NCBI GenBank assembly: GCA_963719345.1
Contig: CAVRCA010000011.1
Span: forward strand, 1 to 40,864
Length of the DNA: 40,864 nucleotides
Direction: 5' to 3'
Source of the DNA: CAVRCA01 sp963719345
GTDB lineage: Bacteria > Pseudomonadota > Alphaproteobacteria > Acetobacterales > Acetobacteraceae
How positions within the stretch are numbered: position 1 is the first letter of the stretch; the number at the start of each line of letters is the position of its first letter. Below are positions 1 through 8,679 of this stretch, piece by piece. Under the pieces are notes generated by a model, which was given only the letters and a program-made list of their open reading frames with translations, did no database searches and was not told the DNA's origin. The translations under genes and the position numbers were made by a program.

Positions 1-2
1 GG

Positions 3-34
3 CGGAAGGCCCAGCGGTGTAATTTTGCACGGTA
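3..34. repeat. Tn3 terminal inverted repeat, left
   Basis: This arm contains the core GTGTAATTTTGCACGGTA at 17-34, preceded by CGGAAGGCCC. The reverse complement of 4588-4619 matches it except at two positions between these blocks. The core is typical of the transposase-binding part of Tn3-family ends. Confidence 0.9.
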
Positions 35-64
35 GCGGTATTGGACGCAATGTTGAGGGGTGGG

Positions 65-494
65 TTAGCGAGAGGTGGCCGATCCTCCCCTGAGGAGGGC
101 CTGGAGGCCGAGTTCGACGTCGCTCATGCCCATGACGCGCTCGATGGTGCCCTTGCGCAGCTCGCTGGCCAACGCGAGGACGTCCGCGGTCACGACCGCG
201 GAGTTGCCGGTTCTGCGCCTCCATCCGGTCCAGTTCGCGGGTTTGATCGGCTGACGGCTTTTCGGTCCGCCAGCGGCTGATCTGCTGGGCGTAGATGTCG
301 ACGAACTCCAGCTGCTCGGCATGAACCTGCTCGACCCGGTCGATGGTGGCGTCGTCGAGCACGTGCGGTCGCGTCCGCGCCTCGGCCAACGTTCTCATGT
401 GCTCGCGCGTGTCCTCCAGGGCGCCGTCGATCATGCTGGCGATCAGCGGCATCTGGCTGATGGGCTGCCAGTTCACCGGGTCCTTGTGCGGCAT
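65..494 (-). CDS. small Tn3-associated protein downstream of tnpA (one frameshift)
   Basis: The reading starts at ATG 494 (MPHKDPVNWQPISQ), runs in one frame to about 205, then continues in another frame as VVTADVLALASELRKGTIER to the TAA at 65-67. Joined, it gives about 142 residues, mostly helical and charged, with no membrane segment. It starts 15 bp after the tnpA stop with a GAGG Shine-Dalgarno sequence between them, so the two are very likely co-transcribed. I recall similar small proteins beside tnpA in other Tn3-type elements, but I know no proven function. The single-base break around 205 looks like an extra G and resembles the breaks in many other genes here. Confidence 0.65.
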
Positions 495-509
495 GCAGGC
501 TCCTCTGGC

Positions 510-3463
510 TCAGGCCATGACGGGTTCGGGCGCTGCCTCGGCGCGCCGGCGGGGGGACTGGAAGTAGCTGCCGTTGGGGATGACGTGGGCGTGCGCCAGC
601 GGCGAGACGCGGGCCAGGTCCTCGTCACGCACCTCGTGTCCGGCGGCGCGGAGCTGGTCGACGATGCGGGCGATGTGCACCGTGTTCCAGACCAGGACTG
701 CGTTGGAGAGCAGGCTGAGGCAGCTGGCCTTGTTCATCACCTCCTCGTAGTCGCCGGAGCGGAAGCCGCCCTGGTTGGCGAAGAACAGCGACTTGGCGAG
801 GATGTGGCGGAACTCGCCGCGGTTGAGCTGCAGCTGGATGGCGTCGCGCAGCGGCGCCTCGTGGATGTAGCGCAAGATGTGCAGGGTCTTCATCAGGCGC
901 CCGAGCTGGCTGAGCGCGCCGGCGAGGCGGTCGGAGGCGTTCGCGTTGGCCAGGCGCTGCATGACGACATGGGCCGGGGTCAGCCGGTCCTTCAGCGACG
1001 CCGCGAGGCGGACCAGTTGGTCCCACTGCTCGAGGATGAGCTCGACGTTGATGCGGCCGCGCAGCAGCGGCTGCAGCGCGCCGTAGTCGGCGTCGCGGTC
1101 GATGCGGCTGAGCACCTGGTCGGGCAGGTCCTTCAGCCGCGGCATGAAGGCGATGCCGAGCAGCGCGCAAAGACCAAACAGATGCTCGGTGAAGCCGTGG
1201 GTATCGGAGGTATGTTCACGGATCGCCAGCACGGTGTCGTTGTCGAGGATGCCGCCGAGCACGTAGCCGGCCTCGCGCGGGGCGCAGGAGATCGCCTGGG
1301 TGGCGTAGACGCTGTGCTGGTCGGAGGTGTGCGTGTAGAGCGCGAGCGCCCGGTCGTAGTAGCCGAAGTAGCGCGGGTAGACGCTGCCGAGCAGGCTGTC
1401 CCGCTCGACGGCGAAGCGCTGGCCGTCGGAGGAGGAGCGGCTGCCGTCGCCCCAGATGCGGCTGAGCTTCAGGCCGTGGTGATGATCGACCAGGACGGCG
1501 TTGGCGGCCTTGAGCGTGGCGTCGCGCAGGAACCAGCGGCTGGTGTCCTGCAGCGCCTCGGCGGTGAGGCTGTCGACGCTCTGGCTCATGGCGGCAAGGC
1601 CGAGATTGGTGCCGTGCGCGATCAGGGTGGCGAGCAGCGAGCGGTGCGGGTCGCCGCCGTGCGGCTGGTATCCCCCGAGCGGCTGGAAGGCGCGGGTGAA
1701 GCCGCACCACTCGTCGACGTCCTGCAGCAGGTCCTCGATGCGCACGCGCGGCAGGCTGGCGCCGATGGTGGCGCGCAGCTCGCGCAGCGCGGGCGGGATC
1801 GGCAGCGCGTCGCGCCGCTTGAGCTTGAGCCGGCCATCGCGGACGGCGGCGAAGCGGTTGCTGGGCAGGCCGCGTTGCGCGGCGCGCGCCGCCCGGTCGA
1901 GTTCGGTGCCGAGCCGGGCCAGGAACGCCTGCCCGTCGGCCGGCAGGTCGAGGCGCTGGTAGGCCTGCTCGCGGGTCTGCTGCCAGTTCGCGGTCGTCAT
2001 AGACCAGGTTCCAGAAGGAGACGTGGTCGCGGCTTTGCGCCAAGAACAGGCTGCCGGCGCGCAGCGCGTCGCGGACCGCGAAGGCGAGCGAGATCTCCCA
2101 GATGGCGCGGTCGAGCTTGCCGTCGGTGACGCAGGTGCGGGCCGCCAATCGGCCTGCACGAAGCCGTGCGGATCGTCGGTCGTGAGCGGGCCGCGCGTGC
2201 CGGCATCGAGGGCGCGCAGGATCTCGACCGCCCGAAGCAGGGTCTCGCTGCCGGCGGCCGCCTGGAACGGCAGGGCGAGAAAGGCCGGCAGGTATTGGCG
2301 CAGCGTGCCGTAGCGCGCGAGCATGGCGTCGAGATGGCCGCGCGCCTCCAGCCGCTCGTAGGCCCGGCAGGCGATGGCCGCCTCGATCAGCGCCGGCGGG
2401 TTCTGCGCATCGCGGAACGCGGTGACGGTTTGCGCGCCGTCGGCCGCCACCAGCGCATCGACGGCGCCGAGCACGCGGTGCAGCCCGTCGCGGGCGCGGC
2501 GGCGCAGGGTCTTGCGCCGCTTCTCGACGGCGTTGCGCGACCTGCGGTTCATGCTGGTCAGGAACAGGTCGTTCATCTCGACGATCTGGTCGAGCAGCGT
2601 CTTGCGAGCCTCGACCAGGGTAGCAGGCGACCAGCGCGTCGCGCTTCGGCTTGGCGAAGCGGCGGAGATCGCCGGCATCGTAGCGGCGTCCGAGCTGGCC
2701 GAGCTGGCGCACGATCCGCGGATCGAGATCATCCAGTCCGGCGCCGGCGCCGAGCAGCTCCTCGATCAGGCGCAGGCGGACGATGTCGCCTTTGATCACC
2801 GCGGCATTGGCCGATTTCGGGTAGTCCTTGAGCCGGAACAGGCTGGAACGGGCATCGCCCTCCGGCACTTCGACCAGCAGCGTGATCGCCTCACGCAAGT
2901 TTGGTGGCAATCGGGCTCGCGACCATATCGAACAGGCCGGTCGTGGCATGCATCACCTCGGCGCCGACCAACCGTTCGAGGGTGCTCATGGCCGGCAACA
3001 TGACCCGCCAGTCACGCAGCTTGTCTTCGGCGTATCGCAGGAGCTCGGCGGCGGTACGGCCCTCAATGGCGCGCGGGCGCAACCATTGCCGTAGATCGAC
3101 GGCAGCCTGCCGGTCAAAATCGCGGATGCCGAGATAGCGGCGGATGCGCAGCGACTGCTCCCGCTCCGTCTGGGCACGGCCGGGCCGGTCAAGGAACAGC
3201 ACCGGCGCCAGCCCAAGCTGGCGGGACAGGTGGTTGACGATCTTGATCGGTACCCGGCGGTAGTCGTCGAGGAAGCAGCCATGGCTGCGCATGACGCAGA
3301 GCTGCAGGGCGAAGCGACGACGATGATCGCCGCTGCGGCATTCGGCGATCACGGCCAGATCCGCCGATGACAGGCTCCAGTGCCGCGCGAGCTCGTCCTC
3401 GCTCGGATCAACGGCTATGGGCAGCCGACGGGCCTGCGGTGCCGTGGCCTGTGGATCATCCAT
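510..3463 (-). CDS. tnpA: Tn3-family transposase TnpA (four frameshifts)
   Basis: This is the DDE transposase that cuts and joins the Tn3 ends during replicative transposition. The joined reading is about 985 residues, the usual Tn3 TnpA size. It starts at ATG 3463, overlapping the end of the recombinase gene by 8 bp. The N-terminal part (LARHWSLSSADLAVI) covers DNA binding. The C-terminal half carries the conserved block around WGDGSRSSSDGQRF and YTHTSDQHSVY, then HTSDTHGFTEHLFGLCALLG and LSLLSNAVLVWNT. The frame changes near 2905 (+1), 2625 (+1), 2145 (-1) and 2002 (+1). Each is one base, three in short C or A runs, and conserved sequence resumes at once after each, so the native gene is probably intact. 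Confidence 0.9.
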
Positions 3464-4406
3464 CGACATTGAGATGCGAGCGCTCCAGGTCGGCCGCGAG
3501 GTCGTCGCGCGATGGTCGCGTGTAGATGGCCGTCGTGTCGAGAGACTCGTGACCAAGCAGGCTGGCCAGTTCCAGCAGCTTGCCGGGATTGTCGCGCAGG
3601 TAGCCCAGCGCGAAGGTGTGGCGCAGCGTGTGCGCCGAAACCGCAACCCGCTTGAGCCGGGCACGGCGGGCAAGGCTTGCGATGACGGACTGGATCGTGC
3701 GCACCGGCATCGCCGTATCGCGGCTGCTGACGAACAGCGCCGCGTTCGTGCCCGGCGCCTGGCGGTGTTCGAGATGCTGCTTGAGGGCGCGCCTGCCGGT
3801 TGCGTTCAGCGGCACCTCGCGGGCCTTGAGGCCCTTGCCCTGGCGGATGCGCACGCTGCCGGAGCGGTCGTTCATGGTGATGTCACCGACCTGCAACGCT
3901 GCGACCTCGCCGACGCGCAGGCCGGCCTGCAGCATGAGTTGCACCAGCGCGTAGTTTCGGGTCGCCAGGCCGTGCGAGGACGCCCCGGCGGCGCGCAGCA
4001 GGGCGTGGCTCTCGATGTCCGTCAGACCGACCGGCTGGCGATTGCGGATGGTGCGCATCGGCCGGACATTGCTCGCGGCGTCAGCGCTCAAGGCGCCGGT
4101 TCCGCGCGCCCATCGGCACAGGCGGCGCAGGGCGTCTAGGCGGCGGTTGACCGTGGCAGGCCGGCGGCCGGCCGCGACCATGTGCTGGCGGTAGGCGATC
4201 AACTCGTAGTCCGCCAAACCCTCGATCGTGAAGGGCGCGTCCTGGACCGTGCTGTGCCAAGCGAGGAAGTGACGCAGGTCGTAGCGGTATCCGCGCAAGG
4301 TGGCGGGTGCCAGGTCGTCATGCGCCAGGCTGGCAAGGAACGGGGCCATCCAGCCCGGCTCGACAGGGATACGAACTGCCGCTGCTTGTCTTGCACGCGA
4401 TGTCAT
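3456..4406 (-). CDS. tyrosine recombinase, TnpI-like resolvase
   Basis: A site-specific recombinase that resolves the cointegrates formed by TnpA. The N-terminal SAM-like domain (TLRGYRYDLRHFLAWHS) is followed by a catalytic domain with the Arg of AGLRVGEVAAL, a Lys near GKGLKAREVPL, the HxxR box HTLRHTF, the second His in LLGHESLDTTAIY and the nucleophile Tyr in that same segment. All expected catalytic residues are present and the frame is intact. The ATG at 4406 gives 316 residues and keeps the upstream repeat cluster (4426-4506) non-coding. A longer start at 4517 would run through those repeats and is less likely. Its 3' end overlaps tnpA, so the two are translationally coupled. Confidence 0.9.
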   Translation of the reverse strand: MTSRARQAAAVRIPVEPGWMAPFLASLAHDDLAPATLRGYRYDLRHFLAWHSTVQDAPFTIEGLADYELIAYRQHMVAAGRRPATVNRRLDALRRLCRWARGTGALSADAASNVRPMRTIRNRQPVGLTDIESHALLRAAGASSHGLATRNYALVQLMLQAGLRVGEVAALQVGDITMNDRSGSVRIRQGKGLKAREVPLNATGRRALKQHLEHRQAPGTNAALFVSSRDTAMPVRTIQSVIASLARRARLKRVAVSAHTLRHTFALGYLRDNPGKLLELASLLGHESLDTTAIYTRPSRDDLAADLERSHLNVDG

Positions 4407-4506
4407 CCCCCGCGTTAGACCCCTCGTTTGCTGCGTGCAATACGCCCCAACCAACGACGATACCGCGTCCAACTCTAGTTGCACGCCATGATTGCACGCA
4501 GCAAAC
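4390..4506. repeat. putative recombinase resolution site (inverted and direct repeats)
   Basis: A perfect 16-bp inverted repeat lies at 4426-4441 (GTTTGCTGCGTGCAAT) and 4491-4506, 49 bp apart. Copies of a TTGCACGC motif occur in direct orientation near 4391, 4480 and 4492. This cluster sits just upstream of the recombinase, between it and the right transposon end. The mix of inverted core repeats and direct accessory repeats resembles the internal resolution site of TnpI-type Tn3 elements. The assignment is inferred from position and symmetry. Confidence 0.55.
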
Positions 4507-4587
4507 AGCCAGTTCATGTCAGATATCGAAATGGAATCAGCCGTTTTCGCTCGAAATCGCCGAAAGCTCGGCCGTGTTCTCGTTCCT

Positions 4588-4619
4588 TACCGTGCAAAAT
4601 TACACGGCCGGGCCTTCCG
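4588..4619. repeat. Tn3 terminal inverted repeat, right
   Basis: This is the partner of 3-34, inverted, with the core TACCGTGCAAAATTACAC at 4588-4605. Symmetry suggests the element ends at about 4622, only 14 bp before the next gene's start codon. Confidence 0.9.
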
Positions 4620-4636
4620 ACCCGAGGAGTTGAACC

Positions 4637-5754
4637 ATGGCTGACTACAGCGCCTACCTCTCATTCTCGCAGAACAGCGGCACGGCGGGCGAGCAAGCAG
4701 TCTTCAACTACGGCCGGCAGATTTGGGCTTGCTGGTATGCGAACGGCGCCGACGTGGGATCGCGCACGGCCTTCCAAGTCGCATTAGGCGGCACGACGAA
4801 CCTCAACATCACGAGGCCGGCGACGCCCGGCATCTACATGCTCAATGCCTACGATGCGCAGACGGGCGGCAACCTGCTCGCCCAGGGCAGTCCCGTCACG
4901 GTGACGGCCGCGCCGACGATCACGCTCAACAACCCCGGCAGCGAGACGGCCAGCACGGGCTTCACGGTCACGGGCAGCCTGTCCGGCTACGCGTCCCAGC
5001 CGACGCTGGCGCTGCTCAACGGCGGCACGGCTCTGACGGGTGTCACCTTCGCCTTCTCGGGCCTGACGGGCTTCTCGGCGACAGTGCCGGGCCAGTCGGC
5101 GGGCACGCTTGCGCTGTCCGTCCAGGACAGCGCGGGTGGCGTGACCTCGAACACGGTCAGCGTGACCGTCGGCGCCGCGCCGGACGTGGTGCTCACCGGC
5201 CTGCCCAGCTCCATCGCTGCCGGCCAGCCGCTCTCGGGCACCAGCTTCACCACGAACAACAGCGCCTACGGCGACTTCGTTCTTTGGGATCAGACCGCGG
5301 GCGCCATCGACGGCCTGGCGGTGATCGCGGACACGGTGACGCCGGACAACACGCTGGACTTCCTCGTGCCGCAGAATGCCGGCCACACCTACACGGTGCG
5401 GCTCGTGAGCACCACGGACAGCACGAGCGTGGTCTGGGAGAGCGCGAGCTTCAGCGTCACCGCGGCACCGGGCGCGCTGCCTGCCCAGGTCAGCGGCTTC
5501 ACCACGTCCGGCGCGACCACAACCCAGGTCACCCTAAACTGGTCGGCGGTATCGGGTGCGACCGGCTATCAGGTGCTCGCCCGCGTCATCGCCGGCCAGC
5601 CTTGGGGCTCGTTCGCGAACACGGTCGTGAGCGGCACGAGCTACACGTTTACGGGGCTGGCGGCCAACGAGTTCTTCTTCCCGATCGTGACCGCGATCAA
5701 CGCCAACGGGCGCGGGCCGGCAACTCGACCACGGTCGGCACGGCGTCGAGCTAG
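4637..5754 (+). CDS. fibronectin type III domain protein (frameshift near C-terminus)
   Basis: A protein of about 370 residues rich in Ser, Thr, Gly and Ala, with repeated beta-sandwich-like segments. A typical fibronectin type III domain lies near residues 275-360 (QVTLNWSAVSGATGYQV, SYTFTGLAANEFF). Residues 90-180 (TASTGFTVTGSLSGY) look like an Ig-like or bacterial repeat domain. No signal peptide or membrane anchor is visible at the N-terminus, so it could be leaderless-secreted, phage-tail-like or cytoplasmic. A GAGGAG Shine-Dalgarno sequence precedes ATG 4637. The main frame leaves the conserved sequence near 5720; a one-base correction gives an ending of NSTTVGTASS and a TAG at 5754, just before the convergent neighbour. 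It begins directly beside the Tn3 right end. Confidence 0.7.
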
Positions 5755-5756
5755 GG
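5743..5756 (+). repeat. 14-bp direct repeat flanking the LivJ-like gene, copy 1
   Basis: GCGTCGAGCTAGGG occurs here and again at 7178-7191. This copy spells the final Ala-Ser-Ser-stop of the upstream gene. The two copies bracket the substrate-binding protein gene. See the copy 2 entry and the related finding. Confidence 0.6.
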
Positions 5757-5809
5757 TGGAGGCGGTGCCGGGGCGCGTGCCTGTGACCTGGCATTGGCGG
5801 CATCCGCCG

Positions 5810-7024
5810 TTAGGTCCCTTCCAGCACCTTTCCGAACAGCTCCCATGACGATCCGGTCCAGCGGGTGAGCTGCATCTGCTGGATCGGGCGGTAGTCGGTC
5901 GGTGAGGTGTTCACCTTGATGCCCGGCAGCAGCGTGGGCAGCTCCAGGTCGTGCAGGTTCGCCGCTTGGCGCATGACGTTCTCGCGCGAGAGGTCGTCGC
6001 TGCACTGCTCCAAGACCTTTTTGAGCGTGAGTGCGACGGCGTAGCCGTAGATGACATTACTGTCCTTGAGGTCGGCCTTTGGCATCCACTGCTTCATGAA
6101 GGCGCGCCATTCGTTCATCCCAGGATCGTCTGCCCATTGCGGGTCGGTCTGATCCTTGGCGTAAGCAGCGCTGATGATACCCTTGCCGTTCTCGCCACCT
6201 GCCGGGATCATCACAGCGCCGGCCGAGGAGGAGCCGTAGGGCAGGTAGTAGGGCGCCGGATGCCAGTCGATCTGAGCCACTTTCCTGATCGCCTGGGCAG
6301 CAAACTTGGGCGAGGTCGCGATGAGCAGCGCGTCCGCGCCCGAGGACTGCAAGGAGACGATCTGGCTGTCCACTGTAGGGTCAGTCACTTCGTAGGAGGC
6401 CGTCGCGACCACGACCTCATCGTATTTCGGCCCGAGCGCGTCCTTGAGGCCGATCAGGTAGTCCTTGCCGAAATCGTCGTCCTGGTAGAGCACCGCGAGT
6501 TTGGCGTCAGGTGCCGTCTGCTGCATGTGCTTGGCGTAGATCTGCGCTTCGGTGCGGTAGCTGGGCCACCAGCCTATGCTCCAGGGGAAGTGCTTGTAGT
6601 CGCCCCACTTGTCCGCGCCCGAATGCACAAATAGCTGCGGCACCTTCTTGGCGTTGAGATACTGGCGCACAGCGGTCTGGGTCGGCGTGCCGAGGCCGCT
6701 GAATAGGAAGGCGACGCCTTCGGATTCGACCAGCCTTCGCGTCTCCTCCACCGTTCGCGGCGGGCTGAAGCCGTCGTCCACGGAAAGGAAGTCTATCGTG
6801 CGGCCATGGATGCCACCGCTCGCGTTCAGCATATTGAAGAACGCCGCTTCGGTGCGGCCGGTGATGCCCCAGGCCGAGAGGGGGCCGCTGTAGGCTTCGG
6901 TCTGACCGACTTTGATCGAGGTCTTGGTCACGCCCGGCATGTCCGCCGCGCGCGCAACCCAGGGGGCCGCAAGCCCGCCCGCGGCGAGGGTGAGCACGCT
7001 TCGCCTGCGCAGAGTTCTGTGCAT
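5810..7024 (-). CDS. LivJ-like ABC transporter substrate-binding protein
   Basis: A periplasmic type I binding protein of the branched-chain amino acid (Peripla_BP_6) family, 404 residues. It starts with an export signal (RTLRRRSVLTLAAGG, cleavage after AARA-like sequence) whose twin arginines suggest possible Tat export. The mature part shows family landmarks: KTSIKVGQTEAYSGPLSAWG near the N-terminus, FLFSGLGTPTQTAVRQYL for ligand contact and AVLYQDDDFGKDYLIGLKDA before the hinge. ATG 7024 is preferred over GTG 7033 because AAAGGG lies 8 nt upstream of it. No permease or ATPase genes adjoin, so it is an orphan receptor that would serve a transporter encoded elsewhere. The ligand may be an amino acid, amide or aromatic acid. 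Confidence 0.88.
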   Translation of the reverse strand: MHRTLRRRSVLTLAAGGLAAPWVARAADMPGVTKTSIKVGQTEAYSGPLSAWGITGRTEAAFFNMLNASGGIHGRTIDFLSVDDGFSPPRTVEETRRLVESEGVAFLFSGLGTPTQTAVRQYLNAKKVPQLFVHSGADKWGDYKHFPWSIGWWPSYRTEAQIYAKHMQQTAPDAKLAVLYQDDDFGKDYLIGLKDALGPKYDEVVVATASYEVTDPTVDSQIVSLQSSGADALLIATSPKFAAQAIRKVAQIDWHPAPYYLPYGSSSAGAVMIPAGGENGKGIISAAYAKDQTDPQWADDPGMNEWRAFMKQWMPKADLKDSNVIYGYAVALTLKKVLEQCSDDLSRENVMRQAANLHDLELPTLLPGIKVNTSPTDYRPIQQMQLTRWTGSSWELFGKVLEGT

Positions 7025-7177
7025 CTCGTCCACCCTTTCAGGGCGGCCCTGGCCCGCGCCAGGGGCCCAGCGGCAGCGTGCTCAAGGCGCCATTATCCCG
7101 CAAGCACAATCATGTCGAATCTACATAGAAAACTGGCTGGCTCACACCGAGCCGCACGCCGTCGAGCGATCACCACT

Positions 7178-7191
7178 GCGTCGAGCTAGGG
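7178..7191 (+). repeat. 14-bp direct repeat flanking the LivJ-like gene, copy 2
   Basis: Identical to 5743-5756. Similarity extends only a few bases on each side. Here it lies in the region upstream of the LivJ-like gene and codes for nothing recognised. Confidence 0.55.
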
Positions 7192-7279
7192 CGGGCTGAA
7201 CTCCGCTTGCTCACGGAACCGAGACGACATAGAGAGCGCCGATCCTCGCCGCGTGAGATCGGCTCGCAGCGTGCGACAC

Positions 7280-7285
7280 GGAGGA
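7280..7285 (+). promoter_or_regulatory. ribosome binding site supporting a TTG start
   Basis: GGAGGA lies 7 nt before TTG 7293, where a signal-peptide reading begins. No ATG or GTG in frame would preserve the signal peptide, so the Shine-Dalgarno sequence decides for the rare TTG start. Confidence 0.65.
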
Positions 7286-7292
7286 ACGATCT

Positions 7293-7898
7293 TTGCGCCC
7301 GCTCCTGCTCGCCGGCACCTCGCTGCTGGCCGTGTCCGCCTCGGTCGCGAGCGCGTCCGCGACCGCGTTCACTTACACCGGCGGCTTCCAGACCTTCACG
7401 GTGCCGACTAGCGGCACCTACGACATCCTCGCCGACGGCGCCCAAGGCGGCAGCAGCATGTTCAATCAGAACGTCGCTGCCGGTGGCCTCGGCGCCGAGG
7501 TCGGCGGCGACTTCGCCCTCACCGAGGGCGAGGTGCTGCGCATCGCCGTGAGCGGCGCGGGCGGGGCCGGGAGCGGGAACCTCAGCAACGGTGGCGGCGG
7601 CGGGGGCAGCTTCGTGGTCGGGCCGGGCGGCGCGCCCTTGGTGATCGCGGGCGGTGGCGGCGGCGGCGAGAACGGCGGCGGCGGCGGTGGCGGTGGCGGC
7701 TCGTTCTTGGCCGCCGACGTGCTGGACAACGGCGACCGCGTCCTGCGCGCGGGCGGCCACAGCGGCAACGGCTCGGTCATGATCGACCCGGTCTTGCAGG
7801 CGCCGTCGCCAGCCCCCGTCCCCGAGCCGGCGAGCCTCGCCCTGTTCGGCACCGGCCTCGTCGGGCTCGGCCTGATCCGGCGGCGACGGCGCGGGTAA
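7293..7898 (+). CDS. glycine-rich PEP-CTERM secreted protein
   Basis: An exported protein of 201 residues. The N-terminus is a signal peptide (LLLAGTSLLAVSASVASA). The middle is extremely glycine-rich, with uninterrupted Gly runs near residues 104-140, preceded by a beta-rich segment (AFTYTGGFQTFTVPTSG). The C-terminus is a textbook PEP-CTERM sorting tail: PVPEPASLALFGTGL, a hydrophobic segment, then RRRRRG. Such tails are recognised and processed by an exosortase in the inner membrane, and the proteins usually end up in the extracellular matrix or on the surface. No exosortase is in this window. Translation starts at TTG, and a strong hairpin follows the stop. Confidence 0.88.
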   Translation: MRPLLLAGTSLLAVSASVASASATAFTYTGGFQTFTVPTSGTYDILADGAQGGSSMFNQNVAAGGLGAEVGGDFALTEGEVLRIAVSGAGGAGSGNLSNGGGGGGSFVVGPGGAPLVIAGGGGGGENGGGGGGGGGSFLAADVLDNGDRVLRAGGHSGNGSVMIDPVLQAPSPAPVPEPASLALFGTGLVGLGLIRRRRRG

Positions 7899-7903
7899 GG
7901 GTA

Positions 7904-7926
7904 GCGCGGCCGGTCAGAGGCCGCGC
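7904..7926 (+). terminator. stem-loop after the PEP-CTERM gene
   Basis: GCGCGGCC and GGCCGCGC form a perfect 8-bp stem with a 7-nt loop, starting 5 nt after the TAA. No U-tract follows, so it may be a weak terminator or an mRNA 3'-end stabiliser. Confidence 0.5.
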
Positions 7927-7968
7927 CTGCCAGCCATTGCACAACCCCGGCACTCCGAACCGTTCAGC

Positions 7969-8253
7969 TCAGCGTGTCGCGCCCGTAGCTGACGGGTTCG
8001 GCTGCGGTGCGACGCTGTCGGACGCATCGGACGGCTGGCTCCCGGTCGAGCTGCTGGGCGACGTGGACTGCGCTACGCCGGCCGTGATCAGCGCCATACC
8101 GATCAAGGCTTGCCCGCCTGCGGCAGGGCTGCCGCTGGTCGCCGAGCTGGGGTCGGGTGGCGCCGGGGTCTCGGGTCCTCCCGCCTGGGCGAATGCCGGC
8201 GTGGACAGGCCAAGGATAAGGGTCATGGCTGCGAGGAGGAGGGTTATGCGCAT
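7969..8253 (-). CDS. small secreted Pro/Ser/Gly-rich protein
   Basis: A 94-residue protein starting at ATG 8253, with AGGAGA 6 nt upstream. Residues 1-22 form a clear Sec signal peptide (MRITLLLAAMTLILGLSTPA, cut after AFA). The mature chain is low-complexity, rich in Pro, Ser, Gly and Thr, with a hydrophobic stretch (ALIGMALITAGVAQS). No family is recognised. It is convergent with the PEP-CTERM gene and has no operon partner. Confidence 0.6.
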   Translation of the reverse strand: MRITLLLAAMTLILGLSTPAFAQAGGPETPAPPDPSSATSGSPAAGGQALIGMALITAGVAQSTSPSSSTGSQPSDASDSVAPQPNPSATGATR

Positions 8254-8460
8254 GACAGGTCTCCTGCGTGCGATCCCGTTTGTCACGACCCGGCTTGCAG
8301 TAAGCCGACCCGCATGAGGATGCATCCAGAAAGCCGGCCTGAGCAAGCTGCGAGTGCCTCCGTTACGCCCGCCCGCCGCTGTCATCGAGCAGCAGCATGA
8401 GCGGGTCGCGCGCGAGCGCGCAGGCGTCCATCGGGTCGCAGGAGCGCCGCGACCCTCTCC

Positions 8461-8679
8461 TCAGTCGGGAACGGAAAACCGCCCTAGCGTCGCGATCCCC
8501 GCAGCCGAGATCGCCGAAACTCGGCCGAGGCATCTGGGGCCATCCCACACCTCCGCCTGACCAGCGCCGTCGAGTGTCCGCTGTGCTAGCTCGCACGCCT
8601 CTCGGTCGGTGGCACAATTGGCATCGCTGCGGCTGACGATGTGCCCGCGGTCCACCTGGTAAATCCGATACTTGGTCAC
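8461..8679 (-). CDS. small conserved protein of the alphaproteobacterial 'HIVSR' type
   Basis: A 72-residue protein starting at GTG 8679 (VTKYRIYQVDRGHIVSRSDA), with GGAAG 6 nt upstream. It ends in the pattern AEVWDGPRCLGRVS. Short proteins with this layout (a beta strand ending in HIVSR, an acidic helix, then VW-G-R) are very common single genes in Rhizobiales and Rhodospirillales genomes. I know no function for them. The frame is intact and there is no signal peptide. Confidence 0.6.
   Translation of the reverse strand: MTKYRIYQVDRGHIVSRSDANCATDREACELAQRTLDGAGQAEVWDGPRCLGRVSAISAAGIATLGRFSVPD

Larger units (their letters stand above)
1..4622 (-). mobile_element. Tn3-family transposon with tyrosine recombinase
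   Basis: Terminal inverted repeats at 3-34 and 4588-4619 match at 30 of 32 positions and enclose three genes, all on the minus strand: a tyrosine recombinase, the TnpA transposase and a small partner gene. Tn3-family ends are usually about 38 bp and begin with G-rich sequence. The right end fits this; the left end probably starts one or two bases before the window. A tyrosine recombinase in place of a serine resolvase is the Tn4430-like (TnpI) arrangement. No antibiotic or metal resistance cargo is visible. The 5-bp target duplication cannot be tested because the left flank lies outside the window. Confidence 0.88.

Noticed and set aside
321..2129. Long plus-strand open frame of about 600 codons opposite tnpA
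   Set aside because: It is a GC-rich antisense shadow: low-complexity Ala/Val/Gly/Arg composition and no family pattern, while the minus strand encodes a clear Tn3 transposase.
5796..5808. GGCGG-CAT-CCGCC hairpin between convergent genes as a terminator
   Set aside because: The stem is only 5 bp with no U-tract; such matches are frequent by chance in GC-rich DNA.
7560..7710. GGC/GGT tandem pattern as a DNA repeat or CRISPR-like array
   Set aside because: It is simply codon repetition encoding the polyglycine region of the PEP-CTERM protein; there are no regular spacers.
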